NCBI GenBank assembly: GCA_028288675.1 | Contig: JAQBNG010000070.1 | Coordinates: 1 to 47,270, forward strand | DNA length: 47,270 nt | Source: Flavisolibacter sp. | GTDB taxonomy: Bacteria > Bacteroidota > Bacteroidia > Chitinophagales > Chitinophagaceae | Direction of reading: 5' to 3' | Shown here: piece by piece, positions 17,578-25,083 of the stretch | Position numbering within the stretch: the first letter of the stretch is position 1 | How the letters are laid out: the number at the start of each line of letters is the position of its first letter | Notes under the pieces: model-generated | The model's input: only the letters and a program-made list of their open reading frames with translations | Told to the model about the DNA's origin: nothing | The model's database searches: none | Program-made: the position numbers and the translations under genes

Positions 17578-18258
17578 ATGAAAACAAATAGTTTACTGCT
17601 CCTCCTTCTTTGTGTGATGATCTTTGGTTTCAACCGGCAAGTAAAAAAGAAGATCATTTTCTTTGGCGATTCCATTACTCAGGCAGGTGCTGATCCAGGG
17701 GGATACATCAAAAAAATGGATTCAATTCTAACGCAAAAAAACATAGCTAACAAGTACGAATTAATTGGCGCCGGCATAAGCAGCAATAAAATTTATGACC
17801 TCTATTTACGTATGGAGGAAGATGTGTTGGCTAAGGCGCCCGATGCAGTTGTCATCTTTATCGGTGTAAACGATGTTTGGCACAAAAGAACATCGGGCAC
17901 AGGTACCGACCCTGATAAATTTGAAAAATTTTACAATGCCATTATTAAAAAACTGAAGGATAAAAGTATCGCTGTTTACATCTGCACACCGGCAGCTATT
18001 GGCGAAAAAACAGACTTTACAAATCCCCTGGATGGTGACTTAAATAATTATGCAGCTATCATCAGAAAGATTGCTGCGGCTAACAACTGTCCGCTTATAG
18101 ACTTACGGCAAGCTTTTCTGGATCACCTTAAGACAGCCAATCGCGATAACAAAGATCGGGGGACACTTACAACAGATGGCGTTCACTTAAACGTAGCAGG
18201 AAATATTTTCGTTGCACAAAAAATGATTGCGGTTCTACAGCAGAGTTTTATCAAATAA
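17578..18258 (+). CDS. Exported SGNH/GDSL hydrolase
   Basis: A 226-residue esterase-type hydrolase. An N-terminal hydrophobic segment (NSLLLLLLCVMIFGF) serves as signal or anchor. The four SGNH blocks are present: GDSIT with Ser32, GAGISSN (block II Gly), GVNDVW (block III Asn) and DGVHLN (block V Asp and His). It most resembles the lysophospholipase/acetylesterase branch acting on small esters or acetylated carbohydrates. It starts three bases after the amidohydrolase stop and was probably translated from the same message. Length is normal and nothing looks degraded. Confidence 0.9.
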   Translation: MKTNSLLLLLLCVMIFGFNRQVKKKIIFFGDSITQAGADPGGYIKKMDSILTQKNIANKYELIGAGISSNKIYDLYLRMEEDVLAKAPDAVVIFIGVNDVWHKRTSGTGTDPDKFEKFYNAIIKKLKDKSIAVYICTPAAIGEKTDFTNPLDGDLNNYAAIIRKIAAANNCPLIDLRQAFLDHLKTANRDNKDRGTLTTDGVHLNVAGNIFVAQKMIAVLQQSFIK

Positions 18259-18709
18259 TTGCAGTTCACTTCCTTGTACAAAACAGTTTCCGCCACACCT
18301 ATGTTTTATCAGTGGGTGTCAACCTTGCCTTGATGATAACAGTAACACGACAATGGTTTAAATTCTGTTCTTTAATTGCAAACCTTTCTACATCTATTAC
18401 CCAAAATGATGAAAAAGAGTGGGGAAATAATGCCGTGATAGAATGTTTCGGCCTTGTTGAACTTAGCTGGAGTATTACTATTTAACTTTTGTTGTGTCAC
18501 TCACTTATACGTTTGTGTCGCTGTTGGGCAAATACAACTTCCTGTCTTATTCTTACCAGCTTAAGCTCAAGGCTTTTCCCTAATTCTTTTTTGCTTTATA
18601 AGGATAAACCATTAACGAAGAGGTATTGCTTCAACAATTTAAGAAAGCTATCTTGCCACCCGAAGTTTATGGCAAATGACTTGCTATATGCTTAGCTCAG
18701 AAATTAATT
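18259..18709. other. Intergenic stretch without a gene
   Basis: About 450 bases with stops in all frames and no terminator that I can identify. The only recognisable content is copy C of the dispersed repeat at 18466-18533. The stretch separates the SGNH hydrolase from the glutamine amidotransferase and must contain the promoter of the latter, which I could not pin down. Confidence 0.5.
18466..18533 (+). repeat. Dispersed intergenic repeat of about 70 bp, copy C (diverged)
   Basis: Aligns with copies A (3534) and B (40611), with a short internal deletion and more substitutions. Shared blocks include ACTATTTA-CTTTTGTTG, GTCGCT and GCAAATA. Same orientation as the other two copies. Confidence 0.55.
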
Positions 18710-19537
18710 ATGATCAGAGTAGCGATTTTAGATTTAAACGAAGGCCAGCCCAACCAGGGCATGAGGTGCATCAGGCAAATTGTTGATGAGTGGAGCGAGT
18801 TTCATGGTATAGAAATAGAAAGGGATGAATTTGATGTCCGGGTTAAAGGCGAAGTACCCAATCTTGATTATGACATTTACATTTCCAGTGGCGGCCCCGG
18901 ATCCCCATTGGAAAGCAAAGGCTCTGCATGGGAGAAAGCCTACTTCCATTGGCTGGAACAAATAGAACAATGGAATGCAGGCAATGAGAACGATATCAAG
19001 AAATACGTCTTTTTTATTTGCCATTCTTTCCAGTTGGTTTGCCGTCATTATGCAATTGGCAATATTAGTAAGCGCAATAAAACTTCTTTTGGCGTTTACC
19101 CGGTGCATGTAACATTAGAAGGCCAGCAAGACATTGTGTTCAAAGGTTTGCCCGACCCGTTTTATGTAGTGGATAGTCGCAGTTACCAGGTAACTTCTCC
19201 AGACTTTCAAAAATTAAATATGCTGGGCAGTACTATTTTGTGTATAGAGAAATACCGCCCGCATTTGGAATTTGAACAAGCCGTAATGGGAATTCGGTTT
19301 AATGAGTATATGGCAGGTACGCAGTTTCATCCCGAAGCGGATGCCATTGGTATGAGCATGTACCTGCAAACGGAAGAAAAAAAGAAAACTGTGATTGAAA
19401 ACTTCAGCGAAGAGAAATGGGTGAGTATGGTATCGCAGCTAAATGATCCGGATAAAATCATGTGGACGTATGCACATATTCTTCCTAACTTTTTAAGCGA
19501 AGCTGCACAACAATTTCGGGAAGGCCAGATGGCTTAA
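18710..19537 (+). CDS. Class I glutamine amidotransferase-like protein
   Basis: A 275-residue cytoplasmic protein with the class I GATase triad in place: nucleophile C104 in FFICHSFQ, H207 and E209 in TQFHPEAD. The strand before the oxyanion region carries SSGGPGSP. This is the glutaminase module that normally passes ammonia to a partner synthetase, but no synthetase domain is fused. It lacks the signatures of PurQ, CarA, GuaA or TrpG. Similar stand-alone GATases occur near ATP-grasp and GCS2 ligases in Bacteroidota, and such ligases lie 6-8 kb upstream here, so it may be the amide donor or an amide-modifying member of that set. Its stop overlaps the convergent downstream gene by four bases. 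Confidence 0.85.
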   Translation: MIRVAILDLNEGQPNQGMRCIRQIVDEWSEFHGIEIERDEFDVRVKGEVPNLDYDIYISSGGPGSPLESKGSAWEKAYFHWLEQIEQWNAGNENDIKKYVFFICHSFQLVCRHYAIGNISKRNKTSFGVYPVHVTLEGQQDIVFKGLPDPFYVVDSRSYQVTSPDFQKLNMLGSTILCIEKYRPHLEFEQAVMGIRFNEYMAGTQFHPEADAIGMSMYLQTEEKKKTVIENFSEEKWVSMVSQLNDPDKIMWTYAHILPNFLSEAAQQFREGQMA

Positions 19538-20055
19538 TCATTTTTCTTAAACTCCAGTGCAACACCAGCATAGCGCAATACCTTTTTTGTTTCGTCAAAT
19601 TCGAAATACATTTTTACATACGATGTATAAGCAGGGCTTAGATAGACTACATTTTCTTCAAACTTGAGGGATTTGATTCTTTTAAGCCTTGCCAATGACC
19701 AGGCAGATGTTATCAGGTTGTCATGAATAACAAACCTACCTGCAAAAGGTGTAGCCGGGGAGAACTTTAGTGCCCGTTTCACCAGGTCAAAGCTTACTTG
19801 TTTTAAAGAAGAATCCTGGGGGGCGAAATAAACGAAAAGGCCAAGGCTATCATACGTCCAGATGGTGTTGGCCAACAAAAAAATCCTGTCAGGCTTGCCT
19901 ATTAAACTGTCAATAACAGCCATGGTGGTTTCCCTTGTGATTTTATGCCGGTTGATGAAAAAGCCTTTGCTGTTAACTTCTACTTTTTGAGCAGTAACAG
20001 TAAATACAAGAGAAAATATAAGGCAGGCAAAGAGTACAATTTTTTTCATTCTCAT
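19534..20055 (-). CDS. Exported hypothetical protein (DUF7738-like)
   Basis: A 173-residue protein with a signal peptide (MRMKKIVLFACLIFSLVFTVTAQ). The mature part contains the pattern ITRETTMAVIDSLIGKPDRI followed by ANTIWTYDSLGLFVYFAP, which reminds me of the uncharacterised DUF7738 family; this assignment is tentative and no function is known. The start is at 20055, or two codons later at 20049; the in-frame ATG at 20091 lies inside the upstream terminator hairpin and would destroy the signal peptide. Its stop overlaps that of the convergent amidotransferase by four bases. Confidence 0.7.
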   Translation of the reverse strand: MRMKKIVLFACLIFSLVFTVTAQKVEVNSKGFFINRHKITRETTMAVIDSLIGKPDRIFLLANTIWTYDSLGLFVYFAPQDSSLKQVSFDLVKRALKFSPATPFAGRFVIHDNLITSAWSLARLKRIKSLKFEENVVYLSPAYTSYVKMYFEFDETKKVLRYAGVALEFKKND

Positions 20056-20070
20056 TTGTTGACCACTACT

Positions 20071-20102
20071 AAAATAAAAAAAGCCCCGCAAAGGCGGGGC
20101 TT
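20071..20102 (-). terminator. Rho-independent terminator of the TlpA-like gene
   Basis: On the minus strand a 9-bp stem (AAGCCCCGC at 20081-20089 paired with 20094-20102) with a 4-base loop is followed by TTTTTTTATTTT. It lies about 100 bases beyond the TlpA-like stop codon. Confidence 0.88.
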
Positions 20103-20139
20103 AAATATTTTTTAGTAATTTATAGTACCCTGTTTAAAA

Positions 20140-20197
20140 TTGCCAGGCTGCTTTGCTCCTCATTTGCTTATTGCCAGGTTGCCTATTGCAAATAGGT
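20140..20197. repeat. GCAATA-type word repeats with a small hairpin
   Basis: TTGCCAGG occurs twice (20140 and 20171) among TTGCTTATTGCC and TTGCCTATTGC words that are also found in the elements at 37.7 and 42.9 kb. CCTATT/AATAGG forms a short hairpin at 20182-20196, next to the TlpA-like stop codon. It looks like a partial or decayed copy of the same element class. Confidence 0.5.
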
Positions 20198-20198
20198 A

Positions 20199-21326
20199 TT
20201 AGTTACTACAACCTAAATATTCACAAAGCTTCTTCTCCAAATCTTCACCGCGCAAATCTTTCGCAACGATCTTACCATTGGGATCAATTAAAAAATTTTG
20301 CGGAATAGACTGTACACGATATAGTTGAGCTACAGCATTGTTCCAGGATTGCAGGTCACTAACATTTGTCCACGCCAGTTTATCCTTCTCAATTGCTTTA
20401 ACCCAGGCTTCTTTTTGCTGATCAAGCGATACGCCCAAAACTGTAAAATTCTTATTCTTGAATTTATTGAAGGTTTTTACCACGTTAGGGTTTTCCATCC
20501 GGCAAGGCTTGCACCAGCTTGCCCAAAAATCTACTAAAACATATTTACCCTTGAAAGATGAAAGAGAAACCGGTTTATCGCTGATGTCGTTTTGTGTAAA
20601 CTCTATGGCATTACTTCCAATGGCGCCCACCTTTGCATAAGAAATATAGCTGGCGATTTCTTTACCGCTTTGCGATGCTTTCAACGCTTCATCAAGGCTG
20701 TTAAACCGCTGTTCTACTTCTGCAATATTTTCGTTAGACTGCATGGTTACCGAAATAACAAAAAGCGATACATACGATGATTTGCGGGAGGTGACAAATC
20801 GTTCAACTTCGCTGTGCAGCTTCGCCACTGCTTTTGTATATTGATCCATCAACCCAGCTTTCCTAGCTTCCGGCGCCTGGTTTAATTCTGCAGCAATCGC
20901 ATTCAGGTTTCCAAATAAAGGATTAAAGGTTTGTTCAAAAACAGTAAAATCTTTTTGCGATGCGGAACCTTCTATCTTAATGTTTTTTATATCGGCCTTT
21001 GTACCTGTGATTTTTATGTCGGCGTTTTCAAGAAACAAATAACGGGCTTGTTCTTTACCCAATGTAAGCCAATACAATCCCGGCTCGGGAACAGAACCAT
21101 TTATAGTAAATAGGCCATTCTTTAATTCACCTGTTGCAATTGTTTTATCACCACGGGTAGTGGTAATCTTTACTTCTCCATCGGCTATGTCCTTAACATT
21201 ACCGGTAATTCTAAACCCATTCGCCATCAAGGCCGTTGCCTGCTTTGCAGATATTGCATCTCCGTCGCCTTTAATCTGTCCAAAAGACAAAAGCGGAAGA
21301 AGTAAAAATGGAAGAAGATTTTTCAT
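20199..21326 (-). CDS. TlpA-family thiol-disulfide oxidoreductase with DUF4369-type N-domain
   Basis: A 375-residue periplasmic protein. A short signal peptide (MKNLLPFLLLPLLSFGQ) precedes a beta-rich domain (about 35-130; FRITGNVKDIADGEVKITTTRG) of the DUF4369 type and a helical linker. The thioredoxin domain (about 235-375) carries the redox motif WCKPC with C272 and C275 and the cis-proline segment SIPQNFLIDPNG. It probably reduces or isomerises cysteines of exported proteins, a common role for this Bacteroidota family. It starts two bases after the hisIE stop and has no separate promoter visible, so it appears to be transcribed with hisIE. Confidence 0.93.
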   Translation of the reverse strand: MKNLLPFLLLPLLSFGQIKGDGDAISAKQATALMANGFRITGNVKDIADGEVKITTTRGDKTIATGELKNGLFTINGSVPEPGLYWLTLGKEQARYLFLENADIKITGTKADIKNIKIEGSASQKDFTVFEQTFNPLFGNLNAIAAELNQAPEARKAGLMDQYTKAVAKLHSEVERFVTSRKSSYVSLFVISVTMQSNENIAEVEQRFNSLDEALKASQSGKEIASYISYAKVGAIGSNAIEFTQNDISDKPVSLSSFKGKYVLVDFWASWCKPCRMENPNVVKTFNKFKNKNFTVLGVSLDQQKEAWVKAIEKDKLAWTNVSDLQSWNNAVAQLYRVQSIPQNFLIDPNGKIVAKDLRGEDLEKKLCEYLGCSN

Positions 21327-21328
21327 GT

Positions 21329-21928
21329 TTATTTGGGTTGATGGCGGTCTTGTAAAACTTTTATTACATCGGCCAAAGTACAGTTTTTCGCTTGCAATAA
21401 TACAATGTAATGAAACAGCAAATCGGCGGCTTCCCCTAAAAATAACGCTTGGTTAACGTCCTTTGCTTCTATCACCATTTCCACGGCTTCCTCTCCCACT
21501 TTCTGCGCAATTTTGTTAATGCCTTTACTAAAAAGTTGCCGTACATACGAGGTTTCATCTTCACTATTCCGGCGCAGGGCAATGATTTGTTCTAAGTAAG
21601 ATAGAAAGTCTTCTTTATGATTTTTTTCCATCCAGCAGGTATCGGCACCCGTATGGCAAACCGGCCCGGTGGGCTCGGCTTTTATCAATAAAGAATCCTT
21701 ATCACAATCTAATAAAATCTGGCGGAGCTTTAAATGGTTACCGCTTTCCTCTCCTTTAGTCCAAAGTCTTTTTTTCGATCGGCTGTAAAAAGTAACCAGC
21801 CCTGTCTCTTCCGTTTTTTTTAAAGACTCAGCATTCATAAACCCAAGCATCAACACTTTTTGCGTGTTGTAATCCTGTACTATCGCCGGCACTAAACCAT
21901 CCTTATATTTTTTAAAATCAACATCCAT
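21329..21928 (-). CDS. hisIE: Bifunctional phosphoribosyl-AMP cyclohydrolase / phosphoribosyl-ATP pyrophosphatase
   Basis: A 199-residue fusion catalysing two early steps of histidine biosynthesis. The HisI part (about 1-108) has FMNAESLKKTEETG, the SRSKKRLWTKGEESGN segment and the metal-site cysteines in LLDCDKD and GPVCHTGADTCW. The HisE part (about 112-199) has VGEEAVEMVIEAK and EAADLLFHYIVLL. The start at 21928 is preferred over the ATG two codons upstream because the -7 box at 21936-21943 places the transcription start at about that position. No other his gene is in the window. It is followed after two bases by the TlpA-like gene, an unusual operon partner. Confidence 0.95.
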   Translation of the reverse strand: MDVDFKKYKDGLVPAIVQDYNTQKVLMLGFMNAESLKKTEETGLVTFYSRSKKRLWTKGEESGNHLKLRQILLDCDKDSLLIKAEPTGPVCHTGADTCWMEKNHKEDFLSYLEQIIALRRNSEDETSYVRQLFSKGINKIAQKVGEEAVEMVIEAKDVNQALFLGEAADLLFHYIVLLQAKNCTLADVIKVLQDRHQPK

Positions 21929-21935
21929 ATACAAT

Positions 21936-21943
21936 CAAAGATA
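21936..21943 (-). promoter_or_regulatory. -7 element of the hisIE promoter
   Basis: The minus strand reads TATCTTTG, an exact TAnnTTTG match, seven bases before the ATG at 21928. A TTTG at 21960-21963 lies 16 bases further upstream, inside the T-run of the sucC terminator. The leader would be very short. Confidence 0.55.
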
Positions 21944-21955
21944 AAAGTAGTACAG

Positions 21956-21991
21956 GTCACAAAAAAGGGACGCACTACTTGCGTCCCTTTT
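21956..21991 (-). terminator. Rho-independent terminator of sucC
   Basis: A 12-bp perfect stem (AAAAGGGACGCA at 21963-21974, complement at 21980-21991) with a 5-base loop; on the minus strand it is followed by T residues. It lies 21 bases beyond the sucC stop. Confidence 0.9.
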
Positions 21992-22012
21992 ATAAATATT
22001 GATTTATATTTT

Positions 22013-23227
22013 TTAAGCAGCCAGAGCCTTATTCACCAGTTCCGCCGCTTCACTCAACTGAATAGCCGATTGTACTTTTAACCCGCTTTCATCGATCAGT
22101 TTTTTTGCTTCTTCCGCATTGGTTCCCTGCAGACGAACAATAATTGGAATTGTAATATTGCCCATGTTCTTGTAAGCATCAATAACACCTTGCGCCACAC
22201 GGTCGCAACGGACAATACCACCAAAAATATTAATGAGGATCGCTTTTACTTTCGGGTCTTTCATAATTATGCGAAAGCCTGCTTCCACCGTTTGCGCATT
22301 GGCGGTACCACCCACATCCAAAAAGTTGGCGGGCTCACCACCACTTAGTTTGATCATATCCATGGTAGCCATGGCCAGGCCGGCACCGTTAACCATGCAA
22401 CCAACATTGCCGTCAAGCTTCACAAAATTCAAATTGAACTTGCCTGCTTCCACTTCGGTTGCGTCTTCTTCACTTACATCACGCAGGTTGGCGAGATCGG
22501 GGTGGCGCATCAGTGCATTATCATCCAAACTCATTTTACAATCCACTGCTACAATTTTATCATCGGATGCTTTAAACAACGGATTAATTTCCAGCATAGC
22601 GCAATCTAAACCCACGTAAGCATTGTATAAATTGGTTACAAACTTTACCATGTTCTTAAACGCATCGCCCTTTAACCCAAAATTGAAAGCAATTTTACGG
22701 GCCTGGTATCCGCCTAAGCCACCACCGGGATGAACCCATTCTTTAAAAATTTTTTCCGGCGTGTTATGCGCTACCTCTTCTATATCCATCCCGCCTTCGG
22801 TGCTGTACATGATTACGTTTTGCCCTTTTGCTCGATCCAACAAAATAGAGAGGTAAAATTCTTTACGTTCACTTGGGCCATCGTAGTACATGTCCTGGGC
22901 TATCAAAATTTTGTTCACTACTTTTCCCGCTTCACCCGTTTGAATAGTAACCAAAGTACCGCCCAGGATTTTAGAAGCGATGTCAGTCACTTCGTCCAGG
23001 TTTTTTATCACTTTTACACCGTTGACACCGGTTTCTTTTACCTTTCCTTTACCCCGGCCACCCGCATGTATTTGCGCTTTAATAACAGCGAATGGGCTTC
23101 CGTAAGTTGTCTTTATCTGGCGATATGCTTCTTCAGCCTCATGGGGGGTGCTGGCAGCCATGCCTTCCTGTACCGGAACACCATAATTTTTTAGCAGCTC
23201 TTTTGACTGATACTCGTGCAAGTTCAT
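22013..23227 (-). CDS. sucC: Succinyl-CoA ligase (ADP-forming) beta subunit
   Basis: A 404-residue TCA-cycle enzyme subunit of normal length. It has an N-terminal ATP-grasp domain beginning MNLHEYQSKELLKNYGVPV, with GGRGKGK near residue 55, and the metal-binding strand LEINPLF. The C-terminal CoA-ligase domain contains LDVGGTANAQTV and NIFGGIVRCDRVA. It forms the SucCD complex that interconverts succinyl-CoA and succinate with substrate-level phosphorylation. sucD is not adjacent. It has its own promoter (23249-23278) and terminator, so it is transcribed alone. Confidence 0.97.
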   Translation of the reverse strand: MNLHEYQSKELLKNYGVPVQEGMAASTPHEAEEAYRQIKTTYGSPFAVIKAQIHAGGRGKGKVKETGVNGVKVIKNLDEVTDIASKILGGTLVTIQTGEAGKVVNKILIAQDMYYDGPSERKEFYLSILLDRAKGQNVIMYSTEGGMDIEEVAHNTPEKIFKEWVHPGGGLGGYQARKIAFNFGLKGDAFKNMVKFVTNLYNAYVGLDCAMLEINPLFKASDDKIVAVDCKMSLDDNALMRHPDLANLRDVSEEDATEVEAGKFNLNFVKLDGNVGCMVNGAGLAMATMDMIKLSGGEPANFLDVGGTANAQTVEAGFRIIMKDPKVKAILINIFGGIVRCDRVAQGVIDAYKNMGNITIPIIVRLQGTNAEEAKKLIDESGLKVQSAIQLSEAAELVNKALAA

Positions 23228-23248
23228 GAATCAAAAATTTTGTGTGGA

Positions 23249-23278
23249 CAAAGATAGAGGGGAGAAAGCAAGTAGCAA
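23249..23278 (-). promoter_or_regulatory. Promoter of sucC, with the -33 box inside a repeat arm
   Basis: On the minus strand TTG (23276-23278), 19 bases, then TATCTTTG (23249-23256), an exact Bacteroidota -7 box with normal spacing. The ATG follows 21 bases later. The TTG belongs to the left arm of the inverted repeat at 23270-23410. Confidence 0.65.
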
Positions 23279-23410
23279 GTACCAAGTAGCGAGTAGCCGC
23301 TTAAATTCAAAGACTCATCAAAGTCGCTATTAAACTTTACGGATGAAGAAAGAACATTAAATAGGAAAGTTTAAACAAGAAGGGTACTCGCCACTCGGTA
23401 CTTGCTACTA
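23270..23410. repeat. Inverted-repeat element with AAGTAnC heptad arms
   Basis: The left arm (23270-23298) consists of heptads AAGTAGC, AAGTACC, AAGTAGC, GAGTAGC. The right arm (23382-23410) is its reverse complement with about 4 mismatches in 29. Inside lies a second small inverted pair, TTAAACTTT and AAAGTTTAA. The right arm provides the TAG stop of the receiver gene and the left arm reaches into the sucC promoter. Confidence 0.8.
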
Positions 23411-23758
23411 AAAGAAATTATCCAGCGATTTTAAGCTGATGGGCTTTTCCCATATGGTTAGCTTGGCGCCATCAAGTTCGGTAGGCATAGTTGGCCTGAA
23501 AGCGCTGATCAAATGATACTGAACTTCGGGAAAGCGATGAAACATTTCAGGGAGCTTGTCCCACCCCAGTCCATCCGGCAGGTTATAGTCAATAAATAAA
23601 TAATCGGGGGCGGGAGTAAGGCCGTTAAGCCGCGACATGCCGTCGGTTAGCGTATGAGCTATATAAACTTCGTAGTTCTTACGAAGAAAATAGGTCTTCA
23701 TCAGCAGACATAAATCCACTTCGTCATCTATTATTAAAACCTTTTTCCTTGTAGTCAT
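23408..23758 (-). CDS. Stand-alone response-regulator receiver protein
   Basis: A 116-residue CheY-like protein with no output domain. The acidic pocket is LIIDDE at 8-13, the phospho-acceptor is D57 in FIDYNLPDG, the switch residue is Ser in LISAF, and the conserved Lys is in WEKPISL. It would act as a phosphorylated shuttle or binding switch in the cytoplasm. No kinase is adjacent; the nearest is the receiver-PAS-kinase at 29594. Its TAG stop lies in the arm of the inverted repeat, and it ends right after the last helix begins (LDNFF). The final helix is therefore a little shorter than usual and may have been trimmed by the repeat. Confidence 0.87.
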   Translation of the reverse strand: MTTRKKVLIIDDEVDLCLLMKTYFLRKNYEVYIAHTLTDGMSRLNGLTPAPDYLFIDYNLPDGLGWDKLPEMFHRFPEVQYHLISAFRPTMPTELDGAKLTIWEKPISLKSLDNFF

Positions 23759-23894
23759 AGCTCGTCAACAATGCTTTAGTTGCTTAATTATCATACCAAA
23801 TATTTCCAGCCTTATGTGTTACTGCCCAAAACGTAAAAATAGAGGTTATGTAGATTTTTATACATTGTTTTATTTATAGCCTAACCGTTATCCT

Positions 23895-23902
23895 TTACTT
23901 TG
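23895..23902 (+). promoter_or_regulatory. Candidate -7 element for the YtxH operon
   Basis: TTACTTTG differs from TAnnTTTG at one position and lies 54 bases before the YtxH ATG in an AT-rich leader. No -33 box at normal spacing. Tentative. Confidence 0.35.
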
Positions 23903-23956
23903 GTACGATTATTTAAACGATAAGGAAAATAATTACTCATTTTAAACAGTAAGTAT

Positions 23957-24214
23957 ATGAGCTCAAAAACAAAATTGGTATTAGGTTTAGTAGGTGCTGC
24001 CGCCGCTGGTGTTATAGTTGGTTTATTATTAGCACCTGAAGCCGGAGCTGATACCCGTAAAAAAATTACTAGTACCGCAGGCGATTGGACCAGTCATTTA
24101 GGTGACTTGTTTTCAAGCGCTAAAGATGAAGCGGCCAACCTTAAGTCGAAAGGTAGTAAAGCTGCATCTTCTGCTGCTAACCGCTTTAACGAGGTTAAAG
24201 AAAGTTACAGCTAA
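23957..24214 (+). CDS. YtxH-domain stress protein
   Basis: An 85-residue protein with one N-terminal transmembrane helix (LVLGLVGAAAAGVIVGLLLAP) followed by the family hallmark APEAGADTRKKI and an Ala/Lys-rich amphipathic tail that can form a coiled helix (SSAKDEAANLKSKGSKAASS). YtxH proteins are general-stress proteins of unknown mechanism; the tail resembles late-embryogenesis-like helices. It heads a group of four small genes in the same orientation that look like one envelope-stress operon. Confidence 0.9.
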   Translation: MSSKTKLVLGLVGAAAAGVIVGLLLAPEAGADTRKKITSTAGDWTSHLGDLFSSAKDEAANLKSKGSKAASSAANRFNEVKESYS

Positions 24215-24267
24215 ACCCCTTTTACCAGCCCTGCCAAGGCAGGGTTGCTTCTTTTCAAATTTCTCTT

Positions 24268-24609
24268 ATGGACGATCTGAAGACCCAAGCCGCTCATTTA
24301 AAAGATCACGTAAGTGAGTATGTACAAAGTACTGTACAGCTGGCAAAAGCAAAAGCAACTAAAGGCGCTTCCAATGCTGCAGCCGGTGCTGCAATTGGAA
24401 TTACTACACTTGTGTTAGGCTTATTTTTCCTGGCCTTTCTTTTTACAGCGCTTGCCTGGTGGTTGGGTAGTTTACTAAATAGCCCCGCATTGGGTTTTTT
24501 ATGTGTAGCAGGTTTATTCCTGCTTCTTATTATTTTACTTTTTGCACTGCGTAAGAAAGTGATTGTCCCTTTAATTCGCAATGCTATCATCAGCGCTATT
24601 TATGACTAA
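24268..24609 (+). CDS. Phage-holin-family / YqjE-like inner-membrane protein
   Basis: A 113-residue protein. An amphipathic N-terminus (KTQAAHLKDHVSEYVQSTVQLAKAKA without its first residues) is followed by two strongly hydrophobic helices (about 41-68 and 72-95) separated by a short loop, and a basic end (ALRKKVIVPLIRNAI). This is the layout of the putative holin-X/YqjE group that accompanies YtxH and YqjD-like stress proteins; despite the family name, lysis is unlikely here. Its stop overlaps the next ATG by eight bases, which implies coupled translation. Confidence 0.8.
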   Translation: MDDLKTQAAHLKDHVSEYVQSTVQLAKAKATKGASNAAAGAAIGITTLVLGLFFLAFLFTALAWWLGSLLNSPALGFLCVAGLFLLLIILLFALRKKVIVPLIRNAIISAIYD

Positions 24610-25027
24610 AAAGATAAGTACATACGAGGATCTTCTTCAGGAAGAACAACGTTTAACAGCACAATTATCATCTTACAAAGAGCTTATAAAAGATGATATT
24701 GATGGCATTAAGCAAGGCCTCAACCCGTTTAAACAAGTTGCTAAAACAGTGCGGAGCTTATTTACACGTGGCGATAATGGCCCGCTGCTAAACTTCGGTA
24801 TGAATTTCGGGCTTGATGTATTTTTGAAAAAGGTGTTATTAGGCCGTGCCAGCTGGGTTACTAAAGTAGTAGTGCCTTACGTGATAAAAAACTATGCATC
24901 GCACCTTATCACTGAGGATCAGCGTAGAAACGTAGCTAAATCAGTAAGTAAGTTTCTAACGAAGTTTATGATGAAGAAAAAGACAGAGCCCTTCGAAGCA
25001 GCACCTCCTGCTACACCTATGTACTAA
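24602..25027 (+). CDS. Hypothetical protein of the YtxH/holin-like operon
   Basis: A 141-residue basic protein. The N-terminus is a predicted coiled coil (TYEDLLQEEQRLTAQLSSYKELIKDDIDGIKQGLNP), followed by a mildly hydrophobic centre (NFGMNFGLDVFLKKVLLG, VTKVVVPYVIKNYASHLI) and a Lys-rich tail ending in APPATPMY. No named domain is recognised. The start at 24602 overlaps the preceding stop by eight bases (ATGACTAA), so the protein is made together with the holin-like membrane protein and may bind the same membrane. The longer frame from 24581 is less likely. Confidence 0.75.
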   Translation: MTKKISTYEDLLQEEQRLTAQLSSYKELIKDDIDGIKQGLNPFKQVAKTVRSLFTRGDNGPLLNFGMNFGLDVFLKKVLLGRASWVTKVVVPYVIKNYASHLITEDQRRNVAKSVSKFLTKFMMKKKTEPFEAAPPATPMY

Positions 25028-25083
25028 TGAAACTGGCTGGATACTGTAATTGGATTATTCATCTCTCATCTAATACCTTTTAT

